DNA of 64,000 bases from the NCBI GenBank assembly GCA_947245585.1, contig CAMXPV010000021.1:1-64000 (forward strand), in the 5' to 3' direction. Below the pieces are notes generated by a model. It did no database searches, had not been told where the DNA came from, and saw only the letters and a list, made by a program, of their open reading frames with translations. The position numbers and the translations under genes are program-made. Origin of the DNA: an uncultured Lachnospiraceae bacterium (GTDB lineage: Bacteria; Bacillota; Clostridia; Lachnospirales; Lachnospiraceae). Shown piece after piece: positions 26,910-35,422 of the stretch. Positions within the stretch are counted from its first letter, which is position 1. Every line of letters starts with the position of its first letter.

Positions 26910-26946
26910 CACCCAGTTTACATTCGTGTAAATTGGGTGTTTTTTT
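26910..26946 (+). terminator. Strong intrinsic terminator
   Basis: CACCCAGTTTACA (26910-26922) pairs with TGTAAATTGGGTG (26927-26939) around a TTCG tetraloop and is followed by seven T. Confidence 0.9.
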
Positions 26947-27075
26947 GTGCACGATTGCACAGAAATTATTTCTGAAAATTATAGATAGGTATGCAATATA
27001 GATATTTGCTATTTTTATTATTTGTAAATAAAATAAACATAGCAGAAATAATATGCAGCGCGGGAGGATGCAGAT

Positions 27076-28452
27076 ATGGATGATCTGATACAGAAAGAAA
27101 ATAGTATGGGAACTCAAAAAATGAGCAGATTGATTCTGTTTACAGGGATACCTTTAATGCTGAGCCTGTTCATCAATTCCATGTATAATTTTGTCGATTC
27201 CATGTTTATTTCGCGTGTTTCTGAGGACGCGTTGACAGCGCTTTCCCTGGCGGCACCGGTGCAGATGCTAGTATCCGCTTTAGGGCTTGGCAATGCGGTC
27301 GGGTTGAATGCCGTCATTTCCAGAGCGTTGGGGAAAAAGTCTCCAGAGGAGGTCCGCAGGGCGGCGGATGCGTCTATCTTTATTGCCCTGTGTTCCTGGG
27401 TGATGATTGCGGTCATGTGTTTCCTGTTCGTAGATGGTTACTTTGCATGGCAGTCTGGCGGAAATGAAATTATTGCAGAGTACGGAAGACAATATCTGAC
27501 AGTGTGTATGCTGTTTTCCTTTGGACAGATGGGTCAGTGGGTATTTGACCGTTTTGTCATTGCAAGCGGACGATCGGGACTGTTTTTGTTTACGTTGTCG
27601 GCGGCATCCATTACCAATTTGATTCTTGATCCCGTTTTTATCTTTGGATGGTTCGGACTGCCGAGATTGGAGACGTTGGGCGCGGCAATTGCCACAGTGA
27701 TCGGGCAGATTGTAGGAATGGGAGCGGGCATTTTCATTAATCGTCGATGGAACAAAGAGATTCCTTTTGGATTTACGGTTCATCCGAATATGCAGAGTGT
27801 GGCAACAATCCTAAAAGTTGGTATTCCTTCCACGTTGGTACAGATATTGACTTCTTTTGTAGGGATACTGATGAATTCGGTTTTACTGTGTTTCTCTACT
27901 ACCGCTGTGGCGGTATATGGAATCTGTACCCGCATTTACGGAACCTGTACGGTGGGTACGCATGGAATTAATAATGGGCTGATTCCGGTGGTCGCCTATA
28001 ATTATGGGGCGGCGGACAGGAAAAGGATTCGCGATGCGATCAAGTGGGCGGTTGTGTATGGCGCGTTGTTTTATGTTCCGTTTTTTGCTGTTTTAGAGAC
28101 GGCGCCTGCATCGATACTCCGGATTTTTGACGCTTCTCCTTATATGCTTGAGATTGGAATTCCTGCGCTTCGGATTATGGCTTTGTCATGGTTTTTGGCT
28201 GTGCCGGGACTTGTGATGGCAGCGGGACTGCAGGGACTTTCAATGGGAATGGCCAGTATGATTGTCACGATGACGAGACAGGCGGTTTTGCCATTGGTGT
28301 TTGCGGAGATTTTGCAAAATTTTGGGAATCTGGCTCTGATTTGGACTGCTTTTATTTTGGCGGAGCTGTCAGGCATTCCGCTAGCGATGCTAGTTTGGAA
28401 GAAAGGTTTTTCACAAATAGAAGGAGGTAAGGAAAATTGCGTATCTGGATGA
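27076..28452 (+). CDS. MATE-family multidrug/metabolite exporter
   Basis: A 458-residue membrane protein with twelve predicted helices in two homologous halves of the MATE fold (N-half with NSMYNFVDSMFISRVS, C-half with GICTRIYGTCTVGTHGINNG). Members export cationic drugs or metabolites using Na+ or H+ gradients; the substrate cannot be read. The ribosome binding site is GGGAGGATG. The end overlaps a strong AAGGAGG site that may once have served the GNAT remnant downstream. Confidence 0.93.
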   Translation: MDDLIQKENSMGTQKMSRLILFTGIPLMLSLFINSMYNFVDSMFISRVSEDALTALSLAAPVQMLVSALGLGNAVGLNAVISRALGKKSPEEVRRAADASIFIALCSWVMIAVMCFLFVDGYFAWQSGGNEIIAEYGRQYLTVCMLFSFGQMGQWVFDRFVIASGRSGLFLFTLSAASITNLILDPVFIFGWFGLPRLETLGAAIATVIGQIVGMGAGIFINRRWNKEIPFGFTVHPNMQSVATILKVGIPSTLVQILTSFVGILMNSVLLCFSTTAVAVYGICTRIYGTCTVGTHGINNGLIPVVAYNYGAADRKRIRDAIKWAVVYGALFYVPFFAVLETAPASILRIFDASPYMLEIGIPALRIMALSWFLAVPGLVMAAGLQGLSMGMASMIVTMTRQAVLPLVFAEILQNFGNLALIWTAFILAELSGIPLAMLVWKKGFSQIEGGKENCVSG

Positions 28453-28454
28453 GG

Positions 28455-28614
28455 TTCTTGGCGAAACACGGGGATCGCCGGGTTTTGCTATGACAAAGTA
28501 TATATTATGGGCGGCGAGATTGGATTATATGAAAAATATGGGTTCGTAAATAAGTCTATCTTTGTTTTGGACAAAAAATGTCGATTTTTACTTTTCTACA
28601 GAGAAAATATATAA
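28455..28614 (+). pseudogene. C-terminal remnant of a GNAT acetyltransferase gene
   Basis: One frame reads GIAGFCYDKVYIMGGEIGLYEKYGFVNKS in spirit (shown here only as motifs IYIMGGE-like and LYEKYGF), the last beta-alpha-beta of GNAT acetyltransferases, then TAA at 28612-28614. The acetyl-CoA binding first half is absent and no start fits. It probably followed the MATE gene in an operon before decay. Confidence 0.5.
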
Positions 28615-28615
28615 T
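28587..28615 (+). promoter_or_regulatory. Promoter for the DUF1016 gene
   Basis: TTTACT at 28587-28592, a 17-base spacer and TATAAT at 28610-28615, about 70 bases before the TTG start at 28686. The palindrome at 28650 lies between them. Confidence 0.5.
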
Positions 28616-28649
28616 AAAATGTGTAAGAGATTGGAAAGGCTGATGAATT

Positions 28650-28670
28650 TCTCGCACCAACGGTGCGAGA
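28650..28670. repeat. Palindrome copy 1 (5' leader of the DUF1016 gene)
   Basis: CTCGCACC-AAC-GGTGCGAG with one further T-A pair outside. It is placed just before the GGAGGA ribosome binding site (28674-28679). The same 8-bp arms recur inside the gene at 28977-28995. It is not followed by a T-run, so it is not a terminator. Confidence 0.85.
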
Positions 28671-28685
28671 TTTGGAGGAACGGAT

Positions 28686-29711
28686 TTGAAGGAGATAGAA
28701 GTTTCAGGTTATGAGCCATTTGTGGAAGAAATCAAAGATTTGATACATAAAAAGCAGTATCAGGTTTTGAAACTCATAAATTCAGAAACCATTAATTTAT
28801 ATTGGGAAATTGGCGAAGAAATCCATCGGCAACAGGAAGAAAACTGATGGGGAAAGTCCATTGTTCAGGTGTTGTCAAAAGAATTGCAGAAGGAATTTCC
28901 GGGGGCAAAAGGATATTCTGCGGCAAATCTTTGGAGAATGCGAAATTTTTATTTAAGTTATTGTGATTCTGAAAAACTCGCACCACTGGTGCGAGAAATT
29001 AGCTGGAGCAATAATGTTGTCATCATGGAAAAGTGTAAAGATAATTTGCAAAGAGAGTTTTATATTCAGATGACAAAACGTTATGGATGGACAAAACGTA
29101 TTTTGACAAATTTTATTGAAGCACAGACCTATGAAAAATATCTGTCCAATCAGACGAATTTTGATATGACGTTACCAAAGGAACGTAAAGTTCAAGCCAA
29201 ATTGGCAGTCAAAGATGAATACACATTTGATTTTGCAGAACTTTCACCAGAGTATTCCGAGCATGAGTTGGAAATGCAGTTAGTAAATAATGTCAGAGCT
29301 TTTCTGATAGAAATGGGAGGGGATTTTACATTTATTGGAAACCAATATCATTTGGTAGTTGGAAGTAGGGATATCTATATCGACCTTTTACTTTTTCATA
29401 GAAGATTGAGAAGTTTGATAGCAATAGAGTTAAAGATAGGAGAGTTTGAGGCAGAGTATGCAGGTAAAATGCAGTTGTATTTGACTGCGTTGGATGAACA
29501 GGTAAAATTACCGGACGAGAATCCTTCAATTGGTATTATTATCTGTAAGAGTAAAGATAAGACTTTTGTAGAATATGCCTTGAAACAATCCAATGTGCCG
29601 ATTGGGGTGGCAACCTATCAGTTAAGTAAGTCATTGCCGGAAGGGATGCGGGAGATGTTGCCAGAACCGGAGGAGATTGCGAGGAGGTTTAGGATATTTG
29701 AGGAAAAGTAA
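28686..29711 (+). pseudogene. DUF1016/YhcG-type PD-(D/E)XK nuclease gene with a nonsense codon
   Basis: Reading from the TTG at 28686 (GGAGGA six bases ahead) gives a DUF1016 N-terminal domain (INLYWEIGEEIHRQQEEN), then TGA at 28845-28847, then in the same frame WGKSIVQVLSKELQKEFP and the rest of the protein. Related proteins have Gly (GGA) at that place, so one G-to-T change explains the stop. The C-terminal nuclease is complete (RDIYIDLLLFHRRLRSLIAIELKIG: Asp and Glu-x-Lys). A GTG at 28869 could start a 280-residue protein with the nuclease but without the N-terminal domain, so some activity may remain. Confidence 0.8.
28977..28995. repeat. Palindrome copy 2 (inside the DUF1016 gene)
   Basis: CTCGCACC-ACT-GGTGCGAG, with the same arms as copy 1 and a different 3-base loop. 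Here it encodes the Leu-Ala-Pro-Leu-Val-Arg-Glu segment of the protein. Confidence 0.85.
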
Positions 29712-29784
29712 TATAGTTTCTACAAAAGTTTTTAAACAAATGTGTGTGGAAGGATATATACTAGTGAACTTACCGAAGCTTGGT

Positions 29785-30672
29785 TTATAACTTGCCGATA
29801 GTTGTCTCCAAACGGTTTAAAAACAGTTTTGCGGCCTTAGAAAAAACCTGATACTTCTTTGTAAAAAGATACACATCAGAAGTCAGTGTTGGGGATAGCG
29901 GGCGGAATGTCAGGGGGTGGCTGCCGGCAGTGTTAATCAATTCGTCGATACACAGGGCATAGCCGATCCCGGCTTCCACCATAAGTCCTGCGTTATAAAT
30001 CAGGTTGTAGGTGGAAACAATATGCGGTTTCACCATGGCATTTGCAAAATAGGTTTTCATGCGCCCGCTGTTGGTGCTCTGGTTGGACATGATGAGCGGG
30101 AGATCAGCGAGATCTGAAAATGAGAGTTCCTTTTTATCGGCAAGAGGAGAGTCTTTGCGCATAAGGACGCCCCACGCTTCATGCAGGGGAAGCTTTCGGC
30201 AATCATAGCGGGGACTGATTTCCGGTTCCAGTAAAAAGCCCATATCCAAAAGGCCTTTGTCGAGACGTTCGATAATGGCATCGGCATTGCTGCTGAAAAA
30301 ATGAAACTGGATATCCGGATATTCTTCCTGTATGGAGCGGATGATCTGCATAATGGAAAAAGTGGAACGATACTCGCCGCAGCCGATATAGACATCTCCG
30401 GAGATATTTTCCTCATTTTCCCGGAAGGCGCTTTCGGTCTTATCCATCAGGGATATGATTTCCTGAGCGCGTCCCCGAAGAAAAGTGCCCTCTTCCGTCA
30501 GTGTAATTTTTTTCTTGCCGCGTACCAAAAGCTGTTTGCCAAGATTTTCCTCCAAATCCATCATCTGTTTGGACAGCGTGGGTTGGGAAATGTGGAGATA
30601 TTCTGCGGCCTTTGTAAAGCTTTGTTCTTCGGCGACAGCGAGAAAATATTGCAGCAGGCGGGTTTCGATCAT
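29785..30672 (-). CDS. LysR-family transcriptional regulator
   Basis: A 295-residue LysR regulator. The winged HTH is at 1-62 (FTKAAEYLHISQPTLSKQM) and a periplasmic-binding-fold effector domain is at about 90-290. The length is normal. It begins 15 bases after the ktrA stop on the same strand, so it is probably transcribed with ktrB and ktrA. LysR genes usually control a divergent neighbour; here the divergent partner is not obvious, and regulation of K+ uptake would be an inference. Confidence 0.92.
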   Translation of the reverse strand: MIETRLLQYFLAVAEEQSFTKAAEYLHISQPTLSKQMMDLEENLGKQLLVRGKKKITLTEEGTFLRGRAQEIISLMDKTESAFRENEENISGDVYIGCGEYRSTFSIMQIIRSIQEEYPDIQFHFFSSNADAIIERLDKGLLDMGFLLEPEISPRYDCRKLPLHEAWGVLMRKDSPLADKKELSFSDLADLPLIMSNQSTNSGRMKTYFANAMVKPHIVSTYNLIYNAGLMVEAGIGYALCIDELINTAGSHPLTFRPLSPTLTSDVYLFTKKYQVFSKAAKLFLNRLETTIGKL

Positions 30673-30687
30673 AGGATGCTCCTTTTA

Positions 30688-31335
30688 CTATAGTTTCCTG
30701 AGTCTCGACGGATTTGCGATCACGATCAGCTTCATACTTCGGCTTAGAGGCTTTTCGGGATCGATATCCGTGTCTACGTTCCCGTCATGAACGATGGCCA
30801 CAACGTTTATGGAATATTTTTTCCGCAAATTTAATTCTAGCAGCGACTTTCCATCCCACTCCGGCCGGACTTCCAGTTCGATCATGGAGACATCGGTCGA
30901 GAGATCCATAATGTCCACAAAACCGGAGCTTAAGAGATTCTTGGCAAGCCGGATGCCGGATTCGCTTTCCGGAAAAACAACCCGATCCGCGCCCACTTTG
31001 TTCAAAATTTTACAGTCCATGTCTGTGGCGCATTTGGCGATAACGGTTTTTACGCCGATTTCCTTACAGAGCATGGTTGCCATGACGCTGGCCTCCAGAC
31101 TGCTGGCCATGGCGATGATCACAACGTCGATATTGGCGATGCCAAGCTGCCTGATGACTTCCGGATCTGTGATATCCGCGCATTTACAGTAGGGGATTTC
31201 CGCGATGGCGTCGTTGACGAGTTCCTCGTCCGAATCGACGGCAAGCACTTCTGCGCCGTTTCTGACAAGTTCTTTGGCCACGGCCTTTCCGTACCTGCCG
31301 AGTCCAAATACCGCATAAGATTGATGGATGCCCAT
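30688..31335 (-). CDS. ktrA: KtrA/TrkA-type K+ uptake regulatory subunit (RCK)
   Basis: A 215-residue cytoplasmic gating protein with an RCK_N Rossmann domain (GLGRYGKAVAKELVRNG near 12-28, acidic ADSD-type loop binding NAD/ATP) and an RCK_C domain (about 135-215). It forms a ring on the KtrB channel and opens it with ATP. It follows ktrB at 21 bases behind GGAGGAA. Length and motifs match KtrA/KtrC. Confidence 0.93.
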   Translation of the reverse strand: MGIHQSYAVFGLGRYGKAVAKELVRNGAEVLAVDSDEELVNDAIAEIPYCKCADITDPEVIRQLGIANIDVVIIAMASSLEASVMATMLCKEIGVKTVIAKCATDMDCKILNKVGADRVVFPESESGIRLAKNLLSSGFVDIMDLSTDVSMIELEVRPEWDGKSLLELNLRKKYSINVVAIVHDGNVDTDIDPEKPLSRSMKLIVIANPSRLRKL

Positions 31336-31356
31336 AATTTTTCCTCCTGAAGATTC

Positions 31357-32718
31357 CTAACCTACGCTGATTTCTTCCGTAGGATTTTTGATAATGTTTT
31401 TAACCTCTTTTTTGGTGTTAAGCGCGATCATAAGGGAAATGGGGCCAACTCTACCGAGATACATGGTTATAATAATAATGATTTTGCCCCAGAAATTTAA
31501 AGTGGAGGTCAGGCTTCTTGTCAGGCCCACGGTGGCTGCCGCGCTGACGGTTTCATAGGCGATGTCAAGGGCATCAGCGTCCGTGACGGCTGACAGGAGA
31601 AGCGTCGAAGTGCATAAAATAATGAAAGCCATGCTCACCACTGCGACGGCTTTGCTGACAGCCTGTTTTGAAATGGTTCGATGGAAAAGCTCCGCCTCTG
31701 CATTACTTTTCATGGTGGCGAATGCGGAGACAATTAAAATGGCAAACGTCACAGTTTTCACACCGCCTGCCGTTCCCACCGGTGATCCGCCGATAAACAT
31801 GAGGAGCAGGGAAACAAGCGCGGAAGCGTTGGTTAGATTTTCCTGCGGAATGGTTGCGAAGCCGGCAGTTCTTGTGGTTACCGATTGAAAAAGCGACGCC
31901 AACAGCTTATCAGAGAAAGCAAAACTGCCTATGGTCATAGGATTGTTGTATTCAAAGACGAGCAGAGTCATTGTGCCGGTGAGCATGAGAATACCGGTCA
32001 TGGAAAGAGCAATTTTGCTGTGGAGCGTCAGGTTGGAAAAGCACTTTATTCCCTGGCGTTTCATGTGCTTGAGAACTTTCATGATATCCCACCACACGAT
32101 ATAGCCGATGCCGCCCAGTACAATCAGCAGAATGGTGACGATATTGATCAGGGGGTTATGGACGTAGGCATACAGACTGCTTTCCGAAATAATGTCCATA
32201 CCTGCGTTGCAGAAGGCAGATACGGCATTAAATACGGATATCCAGATGCCTCTTGGGCCAAATTCAGGAATAAAGACAATCATATAAAGAAGCGCGCCGA
32301 TACCTTCCACGACAAATGTACCCCAAAGCACCTTACGAATAAATTTCACCATGCCTGACAGGGTATTCAGGTTAAAAGCATCCTGAATTAACATTCTGTC
32401 CCTGATACCGATTCTGCGGTGCAGGCTGATCATCAGCCCGGACATAATGGTGACCACGCCCAGTCCGCCGATCTGAATCAAAAAGAGAATCACAATCTGG
32501 CCAAAAAGACTCCATGTGGAGAAGGTGGGGACTGTTACAAGTCCCGTCACACAGATGGAAGTGGTTGCCGTAAAGAGTGCGTCTATATAAGGCACAGCCT
32601 GTCCGTCTGCGGAACTTCCCGGCAGAGCAAGCAGAACGCTTCCCACCAGGATGGCAAGCAGAAAGCTCAACATAATAGTCTGTGTTGTGGACAGGTCAAT
32701 TTTAATCTTTTTTTTCAT
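31357..32718 (-). CDS. ktrB: KtrB/TrkH-type K+ transporter membrane subunit
   Basis: A 453-residue member of the K+-channel-like superfamily (Ktr/Trk/HKT) with four M1-P-M2 units. The pore glycines are visible: TSICVTGL, SAFCNAGMD, TRTAGFATI and AAATVGLT. Each holds the single filter glycine typical of KtrB. It transports K+ (Na+-dependent in Bacillus) with ktrA. The minus-strand ribosome binding site is AGGGG. Confidence 0.94.
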   Translation of the reverse strand: MKKKIKIDLSTTQTIMLSFLLAILVGSVLLALPGSSADGQAVPYIDALFTATTSICVTGLVTVPTFSTWSLFGQIVILFLIQIGGLGVVTIMSGLMISLHRRIGIRDRMLIQDAFNLNTLSGMVKFIRKVLWGTFVVEGIGALLYMIVFIPEFGPRGIWISVFNAVSAFCNAGMDIISESSLYAYVHNPLINIVTILLIVLGGIGYIVWWDIMKVLKHMKRQGIKCFSNLTLHSKIALSMTGILMLTGTMTLLVFEYNNPMTIGSFAFSDKLLASLFQSVTTRTAGFATIPQENLTNASALVSLLLMFIGGSPVGTAGGVKTVTFAILIVSAFATMKSNAEAELFHRTISKQAVSKAVAVVSMAFIILCTSTLLLSAVTDADALDIAYETVSAAATVGLTRSLTSTLNFWGKIIIIITMYLGRVGPISLMIALNTKKEVKNIIKNPTEEISVG

Positions 32719-32840
32719 GAAAAGCCCCTTTTTGTATCAGAAAAGTCCCAATACAAGTATAGTGTACGGGAAAGAATTTCGTTTGTAAAGAACGGCTTTG
32801 TACAAAATTATAGGAATGTATAAACTTATCCCATATATAA

Positions 32841-32869
32841 TTGACAAATTTATGTCAGAATGCTATATT
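32841..32869 (+). promoter_or_regulatory. Promoter with overlapping inverted repeat, MMPL operon
   Basis: TTGACA at 32841-32846, a 17-base spacer with TGC and TATATT at 32864-32869. TGACA (32842-32846) and TGTCA (32853-32857) form an inverted repeat over the -35 box, a likely operator site. The ATG is at 32900. Confidence 0.8.
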
Positions 32870-32899
32870 TCCTCTTGAATAGAGAGGAGTTGTTTCCAA

Positions 32900-35422
32900 A
32901 TGGAAAAGGAACAAACTGAAAAAAAAGGCGGAAATCAGGCGATGATCAAAATCTGCGGCTTCATTGTGGATAAGAGAAACCTGTTTTTTTTATTGTTTGG
33001 TATTTTGATTATCTTTTCCGCTGTGTCGAGAAACTGGGTCAATGTGGAAAATTCCATGTCCCATTATCTTCCGGACTCTACGGAGACGAAACAGGGTCTG
33101 GACTTGATGGAACAGGAGTTTATTACATATGGCACTTGTAATGTGATGGTCGCCAACGTGTCCTATGAACAGGCGGTGTCCATTGAGCGGAATCTGGATT
33201 TTATGCCAGGTATTTTTCAGGTTGAGTTTGTGGATGAGGATGATCTGGAAAATCAGGATGAGCATTATTATAACGGGTCCGCTTACTATAACATCACCTT
33301 TGACTATGATGAGAAGGATGAGCAGTGTCTTGAAGTGTTGGACCGGGTCAAGCAGGAACTGGATGGTTACGACTATTATCTGTCCACAACGCTTGGCGAT
33401 ATCGAGGCAGAACTGATTGCAAATGAGATGAACGTCATTGTTGTGTTGGTGGCGATCGTGGTTGTGACGGTTCTCTTTCTCACCTCTCAGGCTTATGCGG
33501 AAGTGCCGGTGCTTTTGATTACCTTTGTGGCGGCGGCTATTCTACAGATGGGAACTAACTTTATATTCGGAACCATCTCTTTTGTGTCCAATTCGGTGAC
33601 CGTGGTGTTGCAGCTTGCGCTCTCGGTGGATTACGCGATTATTCTTCTGAATAGATATAAAGAGGAACACGCCAATCTGGAAGCCAGAGAGGCGATTATC
33701 GTTGCCCTCAGTAAGGCGATTCCGGAGATCTGCGGTAGTTCTTTAACTACCATCGGCGGTTTGATTGCCATGGGCTTTATGCAGTACAAGATGGGGCCGG
33801 ATTTGTCCGTGTGTCTGATCAAATCGATCTTTTTGGCGCTAGGGTCGGTATTTTTGCTGATGCCCGGCGTGATTATGTTGTTTTCCAATCTGATGGACCG
33901 CACGAAGCACAAGAACTTTATACCGGATATTCCTTTTGTCGGGAAGTTTGACTATGCGACGAGATTTATCGTTGCACCGCTTTTTGTGCTTGTTATTGTG
34001 GGAGCGTACACGGTTTCCAGTAAATGCCCCTATGTGTTCGGTGATTCGACGATCACGCCGCCGATTCAGAACAGTGTTCAGAAAACGGAGGAGATGCAGA
34101 CAGAGAACTTTGGTTCAAGTAATATGGTAGCACTGATTGTACCGGCGGGGGATTATGAGAGCGAGGCAAAACTTTTGGAGGAATTGGAGGCGTGTCCTGA
34201 GGTGGATTACGCGATGGGTCTTGCCAATATAGAGGCGATGGACGGTTATTGCCTGACGGACAAATTGACACCGAGGCAGTTTTCGGAGTTAATTGACCTG
34301 GATTATGAAGTGGCGGAGTTGGTGTACGCAGCTTACGCCGTAAATGATGAAGATTATGCGAAAGTGGTTAATGGTCTTCCTGAATATAAGGTGTCGCTGA
34401 TTGATATGTTTATGTTCGTTCACGATGAAGTGGATGAAGGTTACGTCACTTTGGAGGATGATTTACAGGATACACTGGACGATGCGTTTGATTCCATGAA
34501 TTTTGCCAAGAATCAGCTTCAGGGAGAAAATTACAGCCGTATGTTGGTTTACCTGACGCTTCCCGAGGAGAGTGAGGAGACCTTTGCCTTTATTGACAGG
34601 ATGCATGAGATCGCAGGGAAATATTTTGATGGCAGGATTTTAGTCTGCGGCGAGTCGGTGAGCCAGTATGATCTGCAAAAGACGTTCGGCCGGGATAATC
34701 TGGTGAATAACGTGGTATCCATTCTGGCCGTGTTGGTGGTGCTTTTGTTCACCTTTAAGTCGGCGGGTATGCCGGTGCTGCTGATTGCGGTGATTCAGGG
34801 CTGCATCTGGCTTAACTTTTCTTTCCCGGCGCTGCAGCATGACAATATTTTCTTTATGTCCTATTTGATTGTCAGCTCCATACAGATGGGCGCAAACATT
34901 GACTATGCCATTGTCATAGCGGGTCGTTATATGGAGCTTCGTGAGACAAACGGCAGGAGGCAGTCCATCATCGATTCCATGAACCAGGCCTTCCCGACGA
35001 TTATCACATCGGGAACCATGATGGTAGTGGCGGGCTTTCTGATTGGTAAACTGACTTCCAATGCGGCGATCTTCGGCATTGGAAAATGTCTGGGGAGAGG
35101 CACGTCGATTTCCATCTTTGTGACCATGTTTGTCTTGCCACAGATTTTGCTGGTGGGCGATAAGATCATAGAGAAGACGGCCTTTGTGATGAATATGCCG
35201 ATCCGCACAAAGAACGTGACGGGTCTTATGAGAGTGGACGGACTGGTGCGCGGCAGAATCGACGGCGTTGTGACCGGTACTATGAGCGCCATTGTCAGAG
35301 GTAACGTGAGCGCTTATGTGGAGGCCGGCGATGTGACGGAGCTTTCGGAGGAAGAATATAAGCAGTTGACAGCATCTGTGTCCGAGGAGATTAAGAGCAG
35401 GGAGGTGGCAGATCATGAGTAA
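32900..35422 (+). CDS. RND-superfamily exporter of the MMPL/HAE3 type
   Basis: An 840-residue membrane protein. TM1 is at about 27-46, an outer loop at 48-175, five clustered helices at about 178-330, TM7 near 350, a second outer loop (about 370-605) and five more helices (about 610-765). Both bundles have sterol-sensing/MMPL motifs (ALSVDYAIILLNRYKEE and GANIDYAIVIAGRYMEL with the proton-relay Asp-Tyr). This is the usual 12-helix HAE3/MMPL plan; such exporters move lipids, glycolipids or hydrophobic molecules. A hydrophilic C-terminal tail of about 65 residues has GNVSAYVEAGDV-like Val/Arg repeats. It overlaps the next gene by eight bases, so the two products probably act together. Confidence 0.93.
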   Translation: MEKEQTEKKGGNQAMIKICGFIVDKRNLFFLLFGILIIFSAVSRNWVNVENSMSHYLPDSTETKQGLDLMEQEFITYGTCNVMVANVSYEQAVSIERNLDFMPGIFQVEFVDEDDLENQDEHYYNGSAYYNITFDYDEKDEQCLEVLDRVKQELDGYDYYLSTTLGDIEAELIANEMNVIVVLVAIVVVTVLFLTSQAYAEVPVLLITFVAAAILQMGTNFIFGTISFVSNSVTVVLQLALSVDYAIILLNRYKEEHANLEAREAIIVALSKAIPEICGSSLTTIGGLIAMGFMQYKMGPDLSVCLIKSIFLALGSVFLLMPGVIMLFSNLMDRTKHKNFIPDIPFVGKFDYATRFIVAPLFVLVIVGAYTVSSKCPYVFGDSTITPPIQNSVQKTEEMQTENFGSSNMVALIVPAGDYESEAKLLEELEACPEVDYAMGLANIEAMDGYCLTDKLTPRQFSELIDLDYEVAELVYAAYAVNDEDYAKVVNGLPEYKVSLIDMFMFVHDEVDEGYVTLEDDLQDTLDDAFDSMNFAKNQLQGENYSRMLVYLTLPEESEETFAFIDRMHEIAGKYFDGRILVCGESVSQYDLQKTFGRDNLVNNVVSILAVLVVLLFTFKSAGMPVLLIAVIQGCIWLNFSFPALQHDNIFFMSYLIVSSIQMGANIDYAIVIAGRYMELRETNGRRQSIIDSMNQAFPTIITSGTMMVVAGFLIGKLTSNAAIFGIGKCLGRGTSISIFVTMFVLPQILLVGDKIIEKTAFVMNMPIRTKNVTGLMRVDGLVRGRIDGVVTGTMSAIVRGNVSAYVEAGDVTELSEEEYKQLTASVSEEIKSREVADHE

